Source: Azorinus chamasolen
Lineage: Eukaryota > Mollusca > Bivalvia > Cardiida > Solecurtidae
NCBI GenBank assembly: GCA_963576725.1
Contig: OY755240.1
Coordinates: 96,692,316-96,756,315, forward strand
Reading direction: 5' to 3'
Length of the DNA stretch: 64,000 bases
A program made the translations under genes and the position numbers. Positions 59,701 to 64,000 of this stretch are shown here, piece after piece (the first letter of the stretch is position 1; the number at the start of each line of letters is the position of its first letter). The notes beneath the pieces are model-generated. The model did no database searches. It had not been told where the DNA came from and saw only the letters and a list, made by a program, of their open reading frames with translations.

Positions 59701-61261
59701 CTGTATAATTTTTTATCGCTTTTTGAAGCTCCAGTTTTACCTAATGAAACATCATTAGAAAACATTATACAATATAAAGCATCGATGGCCCACTTATGAA
59801 TTTATAATCGTGTAAATGTATGGAAGGGTGATTGTACAGACTAAACAATAAACAGGGGGGTATTTTTTCGTGAATTGACTTGCATTTATTTGAAGGATAT
59901 TTGTTTATTGCAATTTTATAAAATTATGTATTAATTTTATAATTAAAGGACGCAAAGGTTAGAACAGTGTGTATGATTAATGACCTAACGCAATGACTTG
60001 CTATGTAGCTTAATCTGCAAGTGTGAAGCAGTTGACCTTTATAAAAGTTGACACTTTAGTGAAATACACAGGTTAGCGGTCACGCATGCTATTAGCAGGG
60101 TCCCTGTTTAACAATATTGTTGGAACTATGTGTAACCTCTGATATGTATAATATAGATGTACAGTCGGCTGAGCAGTCATTCGGACGGAACGTAGACTAT
60201 AACTAGGTACTTTAATTTACGTTAATATGTCCCATCATGGGATTGATTGTTTAATATACGCATTTATGGAATAAAGGTTTAAGTATGGGTAATAAACAAA
60301 GTAATGGAACAGAAGCTACACCAACAAATGATTTTTTTCACTTTCTTACATTGATAGTTTATGTTTTAGAGCAATGATTACCTTATATAAATGATAATTC
60401 TACTTTAATTTCATTTGCGAACAGAGCAGACCCTCATCAGACGGCTATTAACGGAACCATCAGATCTGGGTATACTTTGTTTGCAAGGGCATTAAAAGGC
60501 GTTTACAAAACACATTAACTTTAGCTATTGACAAAATAAGTCAAATGTGGCGAAGACATGTAAAAAAGGAAATCATACAAAAGTATAGGTGCATATACTA
60601 TGCAACTGAATATACTTTAATGACATAGAATAAGACCGAAATGGCGTTGCCATCATATTACGTCGAAAAGTTAAAGGCTTACATATTTCTTTAGGGGATA
60701 TATATCATCTAAGGTTTGTCCGATGGGCGCTATACTTACACCAGGACAATGGATAAACCCTGATTTATCATATGTGAACAATTGACTACCTAATGATGTT
60801 TAGTACAACTGTAAATCACCCTTACTAACACGTTAAATGTTTCTATATGTATATAATGCCGAAAAGTTAATAGTTTTGAGTTCCATCATGGAATATATCG
60901 TATGATGCATTTAGCATAACTGTAGATTATTATTACTGAATTTACTGACAAGTTGAATTTTTCAAAACAAATCTTTTAGGGCTTTTATTATGTATCTAAT
61001 TTGGAGTGAGGTGACATGCCATGTAGCTTGAATACAATGCCATTTCACCAACGCTCGTTCGATTTGTTTACCTAACCTATATCCAGACATTCATTTGCAT
61101 GTACGACATCGCTCTTGTATTCTCTGCTCCTTTTACAATTCAGGTACACATACAGCAGTCTGAACGAGCCCATTTCGGGTTTCAGACTTATTGTTCTTCA
61201 AATCGACCCCGCTACAATGATGTTCACCACAACTGGGAAGGAGACCTGTCCCGTCACTGGG
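38465..61261 (+). CDS. Secreted protein of unknown family, four exons, probably 3'-incomplete
   Basis: Exons 38465-38520, 41844-41859, 52019-52163 and 61144-61261 splice with GT-AG sites and phases 0, 1 and 2 that match at every junction, giving 110 codons without a stop. Residues 1-19 (MYLQISFLCLLSSVALVVG) are a typical signal peptide, with likely cleavage before QPTV. The mature part is rich in Thr, Ser, Val and Ile, with a Pro-Pro-Ser-Thr-Thr segment (33-37), alternating hydrophobic stretches suggestive of beta strands (39-62, 84-91), and two cysteines (70 and 106) that could pair. No domain is recognised. A 5' acceptor before ATG implies an upstream untranslated exon. Exon 4 ends at a GTAAAT donor in phase 0. 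A tiny last exon at 61559 (five codons then TAG) is conceivable but unsupported, so the gene may run past the window. Introns of 3.3, 10.2 and 9.0 kb are filled with repeats. Confidence 0.72.
38573..38880 (+). repeat. GACA/GATA microsatellite block
   Basis: (GACAGA)n, a short CA run, (TA)n, (GATA)n and again (GACAGA)n; it begins about 50 bp after exon 1. Long Ser/Leu/Tyr/Ile frames on the minus strand are artefacts. Confidence 0.95.
39003..40545. repeat. Large inverted repeat, right arm split by another repeat
   Basis: Left arm A-B: 39003-39157 (contains AATCGGCGGCCATTTTGTTT) and 39158-39360 (GCGAGATTTAAATTGAGAAA to AAATAAAGATATCTGATGTG). Right arm: B' at 39590-39788 and A' at 40388-40545, both reverse complements with roughly 10-15% divergence. 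The gap 39789-40387 is a foreign tandem unit. The spacer 39361-39589 is unique. Type unknown; it could be a foldback transposon or two opposed copies of one element. Confidence 0.8.
39789..40750 (+). repeat. 285-bp repeat unit (R285) array, interrupted
   Basis: The unit starts TTTCGAGGGATCACCCATTT TCAG, continues GTGCTTGTGTGGCGGCCGTA AAAAGTCGCC, TCTGGTCCTTCGGGATCATT and GCCGGTGCTAGGGGGCGTGA, and ends CATGAACAGACTCAATAAAA CCGAGTCTGC. Two full units (39789, 40074) and a third split at AGAATATAT by arm A' of the large inverted repeat. Other copies: 50935-51560, 57640-57960, 58270-58335. Confidence 0.85.
40755..40982 (-). mobile_element. Type A MITE
   Basis: CTAATCCTTTCTCTGTTCAA to TTTTATGAAGGGAATGGTTAA; the core AGACGGCTCTTATAGGAGCC GTCTGATATGGGTCTACTGT is mostly kept. 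Confidence 0.7.
41065..41306 (-). mobile_element. Type A MITE
   Basis: TTTAACCCTTTACTCCATGA and TTTATGGAGTAAAGGACTA; the core is GCAAACAGAACAGACCCTGA / GGCTCCTACAGGAGCCGTCT GATCTGGGTGTACTCTGTTT GC. Confidence 0.75.
41535..41768 (-). mobile_element. Type A MITE
   Basis: CACCCTTGTTTAATACACAT to ACGAAGGAACGGGTTAA; the core has GCAAACAGAGAAGACCATGA TC and TCTACTCTGTTTGCAAATGC with the centre altered. Confidence 0.65.
41844..41859 (+). CDS. Secreted protein exon 2 (16-nt microexon)
   Basis: Acceptor GCTTTACTGTATTTCAG, exon GTTGGCCAGCCAACAG (itself near-palindromic), donor GTAAGT. It enters in phase 0 and leaves in phase 1, giving Val-Gly-Gln-Pro-Thr. Phase agreement on both sides supports it despite its size. 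Confidence 0.6.
42040..42462 (+). pseudogene. LINE C-terminal fragment (CR1/L2-like), split
   Basis: FNYACSVWYPGLCQNLKNRL, QTTQNKIIRFVLNLHNRSHV and FKLRNWLLVSKRSDQNALCH match the post-RT region of CR1/L2-type LINEs. In shifted frames YLGEHFVPLNSVHNRYT and IPKVNSFGKN follow. The homology stops at 42462 at a Penelope-like tail and resumes at about 42830 (CKTLEHFKTVLTNHLQ), ending near 42935. Different lineage from LINE A. Confidence 0.75.
42463..42810 (-). mobile_element. Penelope-like class I tail inserted in LINE fragment
   Basis: On the minus strand: core TAAACCGGTTTAAAACCCCA G, GACTGTACCAAGGCGGTTCT CTCTTTGTCACCC, GT-rich middle, terminus GTGTGGCTTTACTACTTTTT C. It is the third case in this window of a class I tail inside a LINE reading frame. 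Confidence 0.8.
42811..43420. other. LINE end and unassigned sequence
   Basis: 42830-42935 is the last part of the split LINE. 42960-43420 includes CAAGGGAACCAACTCCAGTT and TAGTTATCTCCCTTGCTGC, a weak inverted pair. The 116-codon minus frame 43167-43517 includes translated tail sequence and is not a gene. Confidence 0.4.
43424..43505 (+). mobile_element. Short Penelope-like class I tail fragment
   Basis: TGGTGGTTGCGTCTTGTATG TGGC...CTTGACTTTACTACTTTTCC AT, the last ~75 bp of the class I tail. Confidence 0.7.
43540..43905 (+). mobile_element. Penelope-like tail, variant class III, upstream of RT copy
   Basis: GCATGTTGTGGAGTTATCTG, TTTATTTACATTTTGAC, GTGGGATAAGGACGAGGTAT, ACCCGTAAACCAGGTTTAAG TCCCCCAG and CTGGCCGTTCC parallel the class I and II cores, but the distal part differs and has no class I/II terminus. 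It lies directly 5' of the RT copy, as expected for tandem or LTR-like flanking copies of Penelope-like elements. Confidence 0.55.
44040..45655 (+). pseudogene. Penelope-like reverse transcriptase, copy 1 (frame-broken)
   Basis: N-terminal frame before 44183: PPKPRTSFRHLKKGLQDFHS KYVFVPADKASNNVII, then a stop. Frame 44208-44741: PTMYWLPKLHKKTYKARFIA NSSS, STYDFSTLYTTLPH (motif A). Frame 44696-45655: VIGIPMGTNCAPLVADLFLY (motif B), CRYLDDIFNLDN (motif C with both Asp), FLDLDLKINNG, YDKRDDFDFNIVNFPHLDGD V, then RYHKLRKTFSKFYYR and TACLVVNPFTVGNHAGLF. This matches Penelope-like RTs abundant in marine invertebrates. A GIY-YIG nuclease is not visible after the RT. Two frame breaks make it inactive. 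Confidence 0.8.
45656..46166 (+). mobile_element. Penelope-like copy 1 3' UTR with class II tail
   Basis: After the stop: ACAGTTACTCTGTTTGCAGC, GATTAGTCGGAGAGGGGATA, GAGGTTGGGCGCCCATAAAC CGGTTTAAACCCCCGGTGAC, CTGACCGTTCCAAGGCGGTA, and the terminus GCATGACTCATTTTTGTACT TTC. It is followed within two bases by RT copy 2. Confidence 0.75.
46167..46825 (+). pseudogene. Penelope-like reverse transcriptase, copy 2 (truncated at motif C)
   Basis: Starts inside the palm at RYLDDILNLDNPYFD and runs open to the end: FLDLNLSITNDKVSSKVYDK, NFKIVNYPFLDGDVPRS, YHKLRKTFSKFYYRN, QPEFYGDVIYKLRK, TACLVIDPFTVGSYASLF, stop at 46825. It lacks everything 5' of motif C. A few residues are deleted after FARACSF relative to copy 1. 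Confidence 0.8.
46826..47400 (+). mobile_element. Penelope-like copy 2 3' UTR, class I tail (first of two)
   Basis: GTACTCTATGATGGTATACT, GACTCATGTATTAC, GCTTACCTGCAGGTGCTCTG, CCGTAAACCGGTTTAAACCC CCAGTGG, CTGACCGTGCCAAGGGGGTA CTCTCTTTGTCACCC, a GT-rich stretch (47280-47330), and CTTGACTTTACTACTTTTCC AT (47379-47400). This is the reference class I tail. Confidence 0.8.
47401..47990 (+). mobile_element. Penelope-like class I tail, tandem second copy
   Basis: Repeats the previous ~575 bp with about 5% differences, beginning GGGTAGTACTCTATGATGGT and ending TTGATTTTACTACTTTTCC. Direct tandem copies of the 3' region are a known feature of Penelope-like elements. Confidence 0.8.
48120..48245. mobile_element. 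Type B MITE, diverged
   Basis: ATTTATAAACAGTCTGGAGT CAGATAAAACGTCGAG...TCGTCTCATCAGGATCCAAG TGGTTTG. Confidence 0.55.
48265..48755 (+). repeat. ~80-bp AT-rich minisatellite
   Basis: Alternating sub-units TAATACTAAATGTTTTAAAA TATGACAGAGATAAAC and AATGTTTTATAATATAACAT AGATAATGGTAC; TATGACAGAG recurs at 48331, 48411, 48491. Confidence 0.85.
48756..49331 (+). mobile_element. Penelope-like copy 3, 3' end and class I tail
   Basis: Begins GGAAGAAAGGTTATGACCCA (end of RT: KKGYDPI, TACLVIDLFTVDRYA), followed by the 3' UTR with TTCGTAAACCGGTTTAAAGC CCCAG and CTGACTGTTACAAGGCGGTA CTC. It stops at 49331 just before the terminal motif, where it meets an opposed copy. Confidence 0.75.
49331..50338 (-). 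mobile_element. Penelope-like copy 4 (antisense), RT C-terminal half and class I tail
   Basis: On the minus strand: the RT part 50338-49800 (LNISITNDKVSSKIYDKRDD, NFKIVNYAFLDGDVPRSKS, frameshift after LVITDK, then ITNFGKRFLNFIIEI in another frame), stop region, 3' UTR (49760-49560) and the class I tail ending at 49331 (CTTGACTTTACTACTTTTTC CA). Tails of copies 3 and 4 face each other. Confidence 0.8.
50395..50512 (+). mobile_element. Class I tail fragment
   Basis: TGTGTGTATGTGTGGTTGTG, TATCGATGTTTTGGTGATGT TGC, CTTGACCTTTACTACTTCTT CATT. Confidence 0.7.
50648..50833. mobile_element. Tigger-like MITE
   Basis: TACAATAGAACCTGTCTTAT GCGG and GACATGTTCTACTGA ends; the inner palindrome is centred on GATTCTATAGGAACATTC. 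Confidence 0.75.
50935..51560 (+). repeat. R285 repeat units, two copies
   Basis: Units begin CTTTCGAAGAATCACCCATT (50957) and CTTTCGAAGGATCATCCATT (51255), period about 297 bp, with the hairpin motifs GGTCCTTCG and CAGACTCAATAAAACC. The third start at 51537 is cut at AGAATATAT by a Penelope-like class II tail. Confidence 0.85.
51562..51998 (+). mobile_element. Penelope-like class II tail immediately upstream of exon 3
   Basis: TATTACTTTTCTACAGTTTC TC, AGATTAGTCGGAGAGGGGAT AC, GGTTGGGCGCCCCAAACCGG TTTAACCCCCAG, CTGACCGTTCCAAGGCTGTA, and the terminus GCATGACTCATATTTGTAC. The same 3' UTR as copy 1 without RT. Confidence 0.8.
52019..52163 (+). CDS. Secreted protein exon 3
   Basis: Acceptor GTTTGTTTATATTTACACAG, 145 nt, donor GTATGT. 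Encodes VTQTVQYDVAPPSTTN onward to SMDC. A Penelope-like class II tail ends about 20 bp upstream of the acceptor, leaving only the pyrimidine-rich tract in between. Confidence 0.75.
52197..52445 (+). mobile_element. Type A MITE, full length
   Basis: CAACCCATTCCTTCATATAA to CAGGGAAAGGGTTAA; the core has GACGGTTCCTATAGGAACTG TC; flanks with CATGGCTACAATGTTCC as in 27309 and 36846. Confidence 0.75.
52522..53600 (-). mobile_element. Penelope-like copy 5 (antisense), RT C-terminal remains and class I tail
   Basis: On the minus strand: RT remains 53600-53080 (SYGVYVSQLVRFARSCSLLE, FYGDGIYKLKNIRSHIHFHN, LHVWSLTPLQS in a shifted frame), 3' UTR 53050-52810, core TTAACCGGTTTAAACCCC (52777-52795), tail end CTTGCCTTTACTGCTTTTTC at 52522. 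Several frameshifts. Confidence 0.75.
53607..53823 (+). mobile_element. Type B MITE, full length
   Basis: Ends TTTAACCTTTAGCCTGCTAT and CTCAGTAGGTTAAAGGTTAA A are inverted with TTAA inside; the core is AAACAGTTTGGATCCAGATC AGACGCAGAGTAAATCGGGG TCTCGTCAGTATCTAAACTG TTT. Same subtype as 13630-13838. Confidence 0.8.
53905..54432 (-). mobile_element. Penelope-like copy 6 (antisense): RT motif B piece joined to class I tail
   Basis: 54432-54240 on the minus strand encodes LTFLLDNILVRYGGTIYRQV, IPMGTNRVPLVAQLFLYCYE and RDFMLSLKPDTQADIINGF, i.e. motif B. It is joined directly to a class I tail (54235-53905). The part between motif C and the stop codon is deleted. Confidence 0.75.
54455..54508. repeat. 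Short hairpin
   Basis: TGTAATGTTCAACTTCTAAA pairs imperfectly with AATGAACATTGAACATTACA. Confidence 0.6.
54510..56140. other. No supported gene; short tandem repeats at 55370-55495
   Basis: Sequence is largely unique in this window. At 55370-55495 a degenerate unit TTTTTGAGGCTGTATTTTTG AAG recurs about four times with a 34-bp period; the 89-codon minus frame over it (55258-55527) reflects the repeats. Confidence 0.5.
56145..56338 (+). mobile_element. Penelope-like class II tail, 5'-truncated
   Basis: TTTTTGTCACTGACCGTTCC AAGGCGGCAC, TGTACATTTGCTGTGTTTTC, TGCATGACTCATATTTGTAC TTTT. No core AAACCGGTTT, so truncated just 3' of it. Confidence 0.75.
56650..56850 (-). pseudogene. Penelope-like RT N-terminal fragment (antisense)
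   Basis: On the minus strand: ELPRVTFRYLKKNIYNFYSN and YILAPADKASNNVIIKD, matching the N-terminal region of copy 1 (KGLQDFHSKYVFVPADKASN NVII). Isolated. Confidence 0.7.
56860..57640. other. No supported feature
   Basis: Contains a decayed type A core start (TTTGCAAACAGTGTAGATCC AGATC, 57038). A 61-codon plus frame (57170-57355) has no motif or splice support. Confidence 0.45.
57640..57960 (+). repeat. R285 repeat unit
   Basis: TTTCAGGATATATTTACTTC, AGTGTGTGTGTGGCTGCCGT AAAAAGTCGCC, ACTCATGAACAGACTCAATT AAACCGGGTC; diverged by roughly 10% from the 39.8 kb copies. A further piece (TTTTGCTTTCGAAGGATCTC) lies at 58308. Confidence 0.8.
58085..58150. mobile_element. Type A MITE core, diverged
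   Basis: AAAGTAGACCCTTATCAAAC GGCGCC...GCGACTGTTTGATAAGAA keeps weak dyad symmetry. Confidence 0.4.
58625..58790. repeat. Imperfect inverted repeat
   Basis: CTTACATGAGTGTCC...GTTCATTGCTATTTATGAAA CGAGTTTAC pairs with GTAAACGAGTTTCATGGAAA TAA...GTAATGAACACGAATGTAAG. Confidence 0.65.
59120..59500 (+). repeat. ~175-bp tandem duplication
   Basis: ATTGAGATATTGGAGAAATA...TATGTGTAGATTTGTTC...AAACTCCTTTGAAAGAGACC is repeated as CATTGCGCCACTGGAGAAAT...CATGTGTCGATTT...AAACTCCTTTTAATTGACC. Confidence 0.6.
59600..59712. mobile_element. Half copy of 'gaacttcga' MITE
   Basis: GGTTTCGTTCGAGCTATCCA to CAGATATCGAAGTTCAACTG TA; the right half of the family seen at 17024-17317. Confidence 0.55.
59715..60375. 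other. No supported feature
   Basis: 60160-60225 (TACAGTCGGCTGAGCAGTCA TTCGGACGGAACGTAGACTA TAACTAG) resembles 26710-26760, an unnamed short repeat. Nothing else seen. Confidence 0.4.
60380..60525. mobile_element. Type A MITE, diverged
   Basis: GCGAACAGAGCAGACCCTCA TCAGACGGCTATTAACGGAA CCATCAGATCTGGGTATACT TTGTTTGC retains the core arms around an altered centre. Confidence 0.6.
60526..61143. other. Intron 3 end; no repeat recognised
   Basis: AT-rich sequence up to the exon 4 acceptor. Confidence 0.4.
61144..61261 (+). CDS. Secreted protein exon 4
   Basis: Acceptor CTGCTCCTTTTACAATTCAG, 118 nt, donor GTAAAT. The first G completes a Thr codon with exon 3, then YTYSSLNEPISGFRLIVLQI and onward to ETCPVTG. 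Confidence 0.72.
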
Positions 61262-61264
61262 GTA

Positions 61265-61445
61265 AATTGTTTGTTTGTTTACCTGTCTGTCTCAATATTC
61301 GTCCGTTTTTTCGTCTGTCCATCATTCAATTAGATCGTGCAGTTTGTTCACACGTCCGTCCATTGATACACACATCCGTAAACTGGTACACACATCCGTA
61401 CACACGTCCGTCCATTGGTACACACATCCGTCCGTCAGATATTTT
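61265..61445 (+). repeat. Imperfect GTCC/CATCCGT simple repeat
   Basis: GTCTGTC, CGTCCGTCCATTGATACACA CATCCGTAAACTGG and related units starting directly after exon 4. Short overlapping frames are artefacts. Confidence 0.7.
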
Positions 61446-61734
61446 GTATTTGGCCAAACTCTACACGCGATCATTCGCCAGATTTAGCAGCTTGTTTGTC
61501 CGCGACTTCTGCTAAAAGAAAATAACTTCTATTATTTACGCACATTTATGTCTTGTAGAGAATCTCGCTAATGTAGACCAGAGACTGAGACACAGTCTGT
61601 CTAAGAGTTCAATGTTTATTATAAAAACCTAAAACAAAGACAAATATTACTTGACCATTTTAAGCTGAGACTCATCAATTTCCGTTAGCGTTCCCGACTA
61701 TACTCGGATGAATTCGATTACCATACATAGCTGG

Positions 61735-62990
61735 TTGACAAGCTTATTCTACCAATACTAACATACGGGAGTGAAGTTTGTGGGGTTTCAAAGGCAGAAA
61801 GGCTAGAAAGAGTACATTTAAAGTTTTGCGGACAGTTTCTTGGAGTAAAAGAACAAACACAGAACAATTCCATTTATGGAGAATTAGGAAGAACGTCATT
61901 GAAAGAGTATAGGTTTGTTTCTGTAATACGTTATTGGCTAAAGATTATACATTGTAATGATACAAAATATGTTAAATGTGTTTGTAATATGATGTTAGAT
62001 GATCTGCAAAAATGGCCTCATAAGCCATCATGGTTATCATAGGTGAAAAATGTATTGGAATTGCTTGGGATTTATGACATTTGGTTAAACCAAGGTGTAG
62101 GAAAATCTAAACATTTTCTTAATATCTTTAAACAGAGACTTACTGATAACTTCATTCAAGTTTGGCATGATGAACTTTCCAATTCGTCAATGGCTGATAG
62201 CTATTGTTTATTCTCAGATTTTGGTTTGAAAGAATATCTAAGCAAAGTTAGTATCACAAAATTTAGGAAAGAATTAACGAGACTAAGAGTTTCATCACGG
62301 ACGTTGGCATAAACCACATGCCACGCCACGCCAGGATAGAAAATATCAATTATGTAACATCCTTGAAGATGAATATCACTTTTTGTTGGAATGTCCTCTT
62401 TATAACAATCTGCGGAAAATTTACATAAAACAATCATACTGGAGATAACCGAATATGTTCAAAATTATTGATCTTCTTCAATCGGGAAACGAAATTGAGT
62501 TAAGAAATTTATCTACGTATGTATATAAATGCTTCAAGTTAAGAAGCGACACGTTCTTTGATACTAATTAAACCAATTTGAATTAATGTACATGTATAGT
62601 ATTATAGTGATTCTTGTGTTGAGCGACCACTGGGTGAAGTAGTGTGGAAATCACTGGGTACGGGTTGTTGCTTGTGTGGGACGAGAACGATGCAGAGCTC
62701 GTAAGGGAGCTTTCTGCATTGTTTTTGCATATATTAAGCGCCCGCTTACTACATACATGTATTTGCTCCACCATGTACAATGATAAATATGATTTCATCA
62801 TTTTCCCCCTCGAAAAGACGGGTATTTCTTATTATTAAGATAATCAATGCTGATGTTACGAATAATTTCTAGAACGTATTAGCATAATATAGTGCATGCC
62901 GTTGACCATATGTATTGTATATTTGTATGATTGTGCACTGTTGGGCTTATGGCCTTATGTATGAATAAACTATCTATCTATCTATCAGAC
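61735..62990 (+). pseudogene. 3' end of a LINE B-related element
   Basis: DKLILPILTYGSEVCG, HLKFCGQFLGVKEQTQNNSI, YGELGRTSLKEYR, then frame 62043-62312 with LLGIYDIWLNQGVGKS, KQRLTDNFIQVWHDEL and SITKFRKELTRLRVSSRTLA, then in other frames YQLCNILEDEYHFLLECPLY NNLR. This parallels 35600-36486. The 3' UTR ends ATGAATAAACTATCTATCTA TCTATC (62963-62988), a (TATC)n LINE terminus. 5'-truncated, with several breaks. Confidence 0.8.
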
Positions 62991-63500
62991 TAATGATAAG
63001 GGAATGTATACGGAATATACACGGAGTCTCAGTTTAATTTGGTCAATCAATACATATAATTAATACAAACTTAATACATTAAACAATACAATGCAAACTT
63101 CAGAATTTCCAAACACGTGATATGGCAGAACGCGACACGAAGAGCCATGCGCGACGAGTAATTACTTTAGTAAAAGTACAATTCTAAACCATTATACATC
63201 ATTAATATTAAGTACTCACCAGACACATTGGCAGATGGAATACACAATGTCATAAACTCTGTTAGTCTTTTGCAAGAAAATAAAAGTATTATTATATTTT
63301 ATTATTTTGTATTATACTAGCAGTAAAGTTGTTATGATCACTTTCACCCAATCAAACACTCAATCTCTGATAAACAAGCACATTCACTGGACAATCTGAC
63401 AAACATTACACTGGACAGTACAAGGACAAGGTCGAATACACACATGGCATCACATGACCATACGGGACAACAGTACAGTAACACCAGTCTACACTAAAGA
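62991..63500. other. No supported feature
   Basis: AT-rich sequence between the LINE terminus and the SINE head; no open frames or repeats recognised. Confidence 0.4.
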
Positions 63501-63720
63501 GGTGTGCAGTGGTCTAGTGGTAACGGGCTTGACTACCAATCTGGAGGTCCGGGGTTCAAATCCCGGCTACCCGGAAATTTAGCAGCTTGTTTAGCAGATG
63601 CTTTTCAGTGTCTCCCAGCCCCACCTCTTCTTCACCCAGGGGTTAAAATGGTAGATGTGAGCCCAGGGGACTGTCACAATGAAGTATGAATCTCGACAAA
63701 CAAATGTATGAACACTAGAT
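63500..63720 (+). mobile_element. tRNA-derived SINE
   Basis: 63507-63575 has box A-like TGGTCTAGTGGTAACGG and box B GGGGTTCAAATCCCGG with a perfect five-pair T-arm (CCGGG/CCCGG), but the 5' acceptor strand does not pair with CCGGAA, so it is not a functional tRNA. The following CAGCCCCACCTCTTCTTCAC CCAGGGG and GTCACAATGAAGTATGAAT look like a SINE body. Confidence 0.6.
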
Positions 63721-63934
63721 ATATATACAAGGGGTCAAACTTCCTTTTTACGAACTTTACCCCTATCCCAAATTATACCTCTGTTGACATTCAATCAAAC
63801 GGTATATCGGGTAAAACTTTTTGCCAATAAGTAGTCCAATGTATAGCCTATGTAACTGCAAAGCAAAAAACTCCTAGTTGAAACGGTTCTCAAAAGCAAC
63901 AAAGGAGACTCTCGAGAAATATGTAATTTTGACA

Positions 63935-64000
63935 GGTAGGAAACGACCTCGCAACCGCCCGCTTACCGACTAAACGGTACCGGCTATTTGAACGCTTGCC
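63935..64000 (-). mobile_element. tRNA-derived SINE head at window edge
   Basis: On the minus strand: GGTACCGTTTAGTCGGTAAG CGGGCGGTTGCGAGGTCGTT TCC, a tRNA-like 5' half with box A; box B is not clear. Confidence 0.45.

Noticed and set aside
61559..61576. Terminal exon of the secreted-protein gene (five codons then TAG)
   Set aside because: CTTGTAG is an acceptable acceptor and the phase fits, but the exon is tiny and no poly-A signal is evident nearby; kept only as a possibility.
63507..63575. Functional tRNA gene
   Set aside because: Box A, box B and T-arm are good, but the acceptor strands do not pair and a SINE-like body follows; called as tRNA-derived SINE.

Overview
This window is a repeat-dense piece of an animal nuclear genome, most likely from a bivalve mollusc. 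The grounds are spliced genes with GT-AG introns, several LINE clades, many Penelope-like reverse transcriptases, palindromic miniature DNA transposons with TTAA or TA targets, long minisatellites, and dispersed SINE-like repeats of the 'agctgtccgcagacagcgcgctc' and 'gagggccatgatggccct' kinds, which I associate with bivalves. Species cannot be fixed from sequence alone. There is no prokaryotic gene organisation, operon or CRISPR array.

Host genes. Three host loci can be supported. (1) A class I SAM-dependent methyltransferase lies on the minus strand, in three exons (16751-16296, 15018-14933, 13013-12872). The end of its middle exon, with the splice donor, is tandemly triplicated. (2) A secreted protein of unknown family lies on the plus strand, with four exons joined in matching phase (38465-38520, a 16-nt microexon 41844-41859, 52019-52163, 61144-61261). 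It gives a signal peptide plus about 90 residues and is probably incomplete at its 3' end. Its introns contain most of the Penelope-like elements in the window. (3) One orphan coding exon lies on the minus strand (23260-23104) with strong splice sites and an unrecognised product.

Layout. 0-1 kb: dead LINE fragment. 1.8-7.2 kb: a broken CR1/Crack-like LINE (LINE A) carrying two antisense Penelope-like tails and a nested dispersed repeat. 7.2-12.3 kb: SINE-like repeats and two minisatellites. 12.9-16.8 kb: methyltransferase gene. 17-31.8 kb: many piggyBac-type and Tigger-like MITEs, foldback palindromes and minisatellites. 31.85-36.73 kb: a nearly full-length but frame-broken LINE with two ORFs (LINE B). 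38.4-61.3 kb: the secreted-protein gene with its invaded introns, including a large inverted repeat at 39-40.5 kb and a run of Penelope-like copies in both orientations at 43.5-56.9 kb. 61.7-63.0 kb: 3' end of a LINE B relative. 63.5-64 kb: two tRNA-derived SINE heads.

How it fits together. Nearly all open frames are transposon remnants or repeat artefacts. The autonomous families (three LINE types and Penelope-like RT) all carry frameshifts or stops and look inactive here. Short non-coding pieces (Penelope-like 3' tails, palindromic MITEs) have inserted into each other and into LINEs, and the nesting gives a relative order of events. Coordinates of repeat edges are estimated by eye and may be off by several bases.
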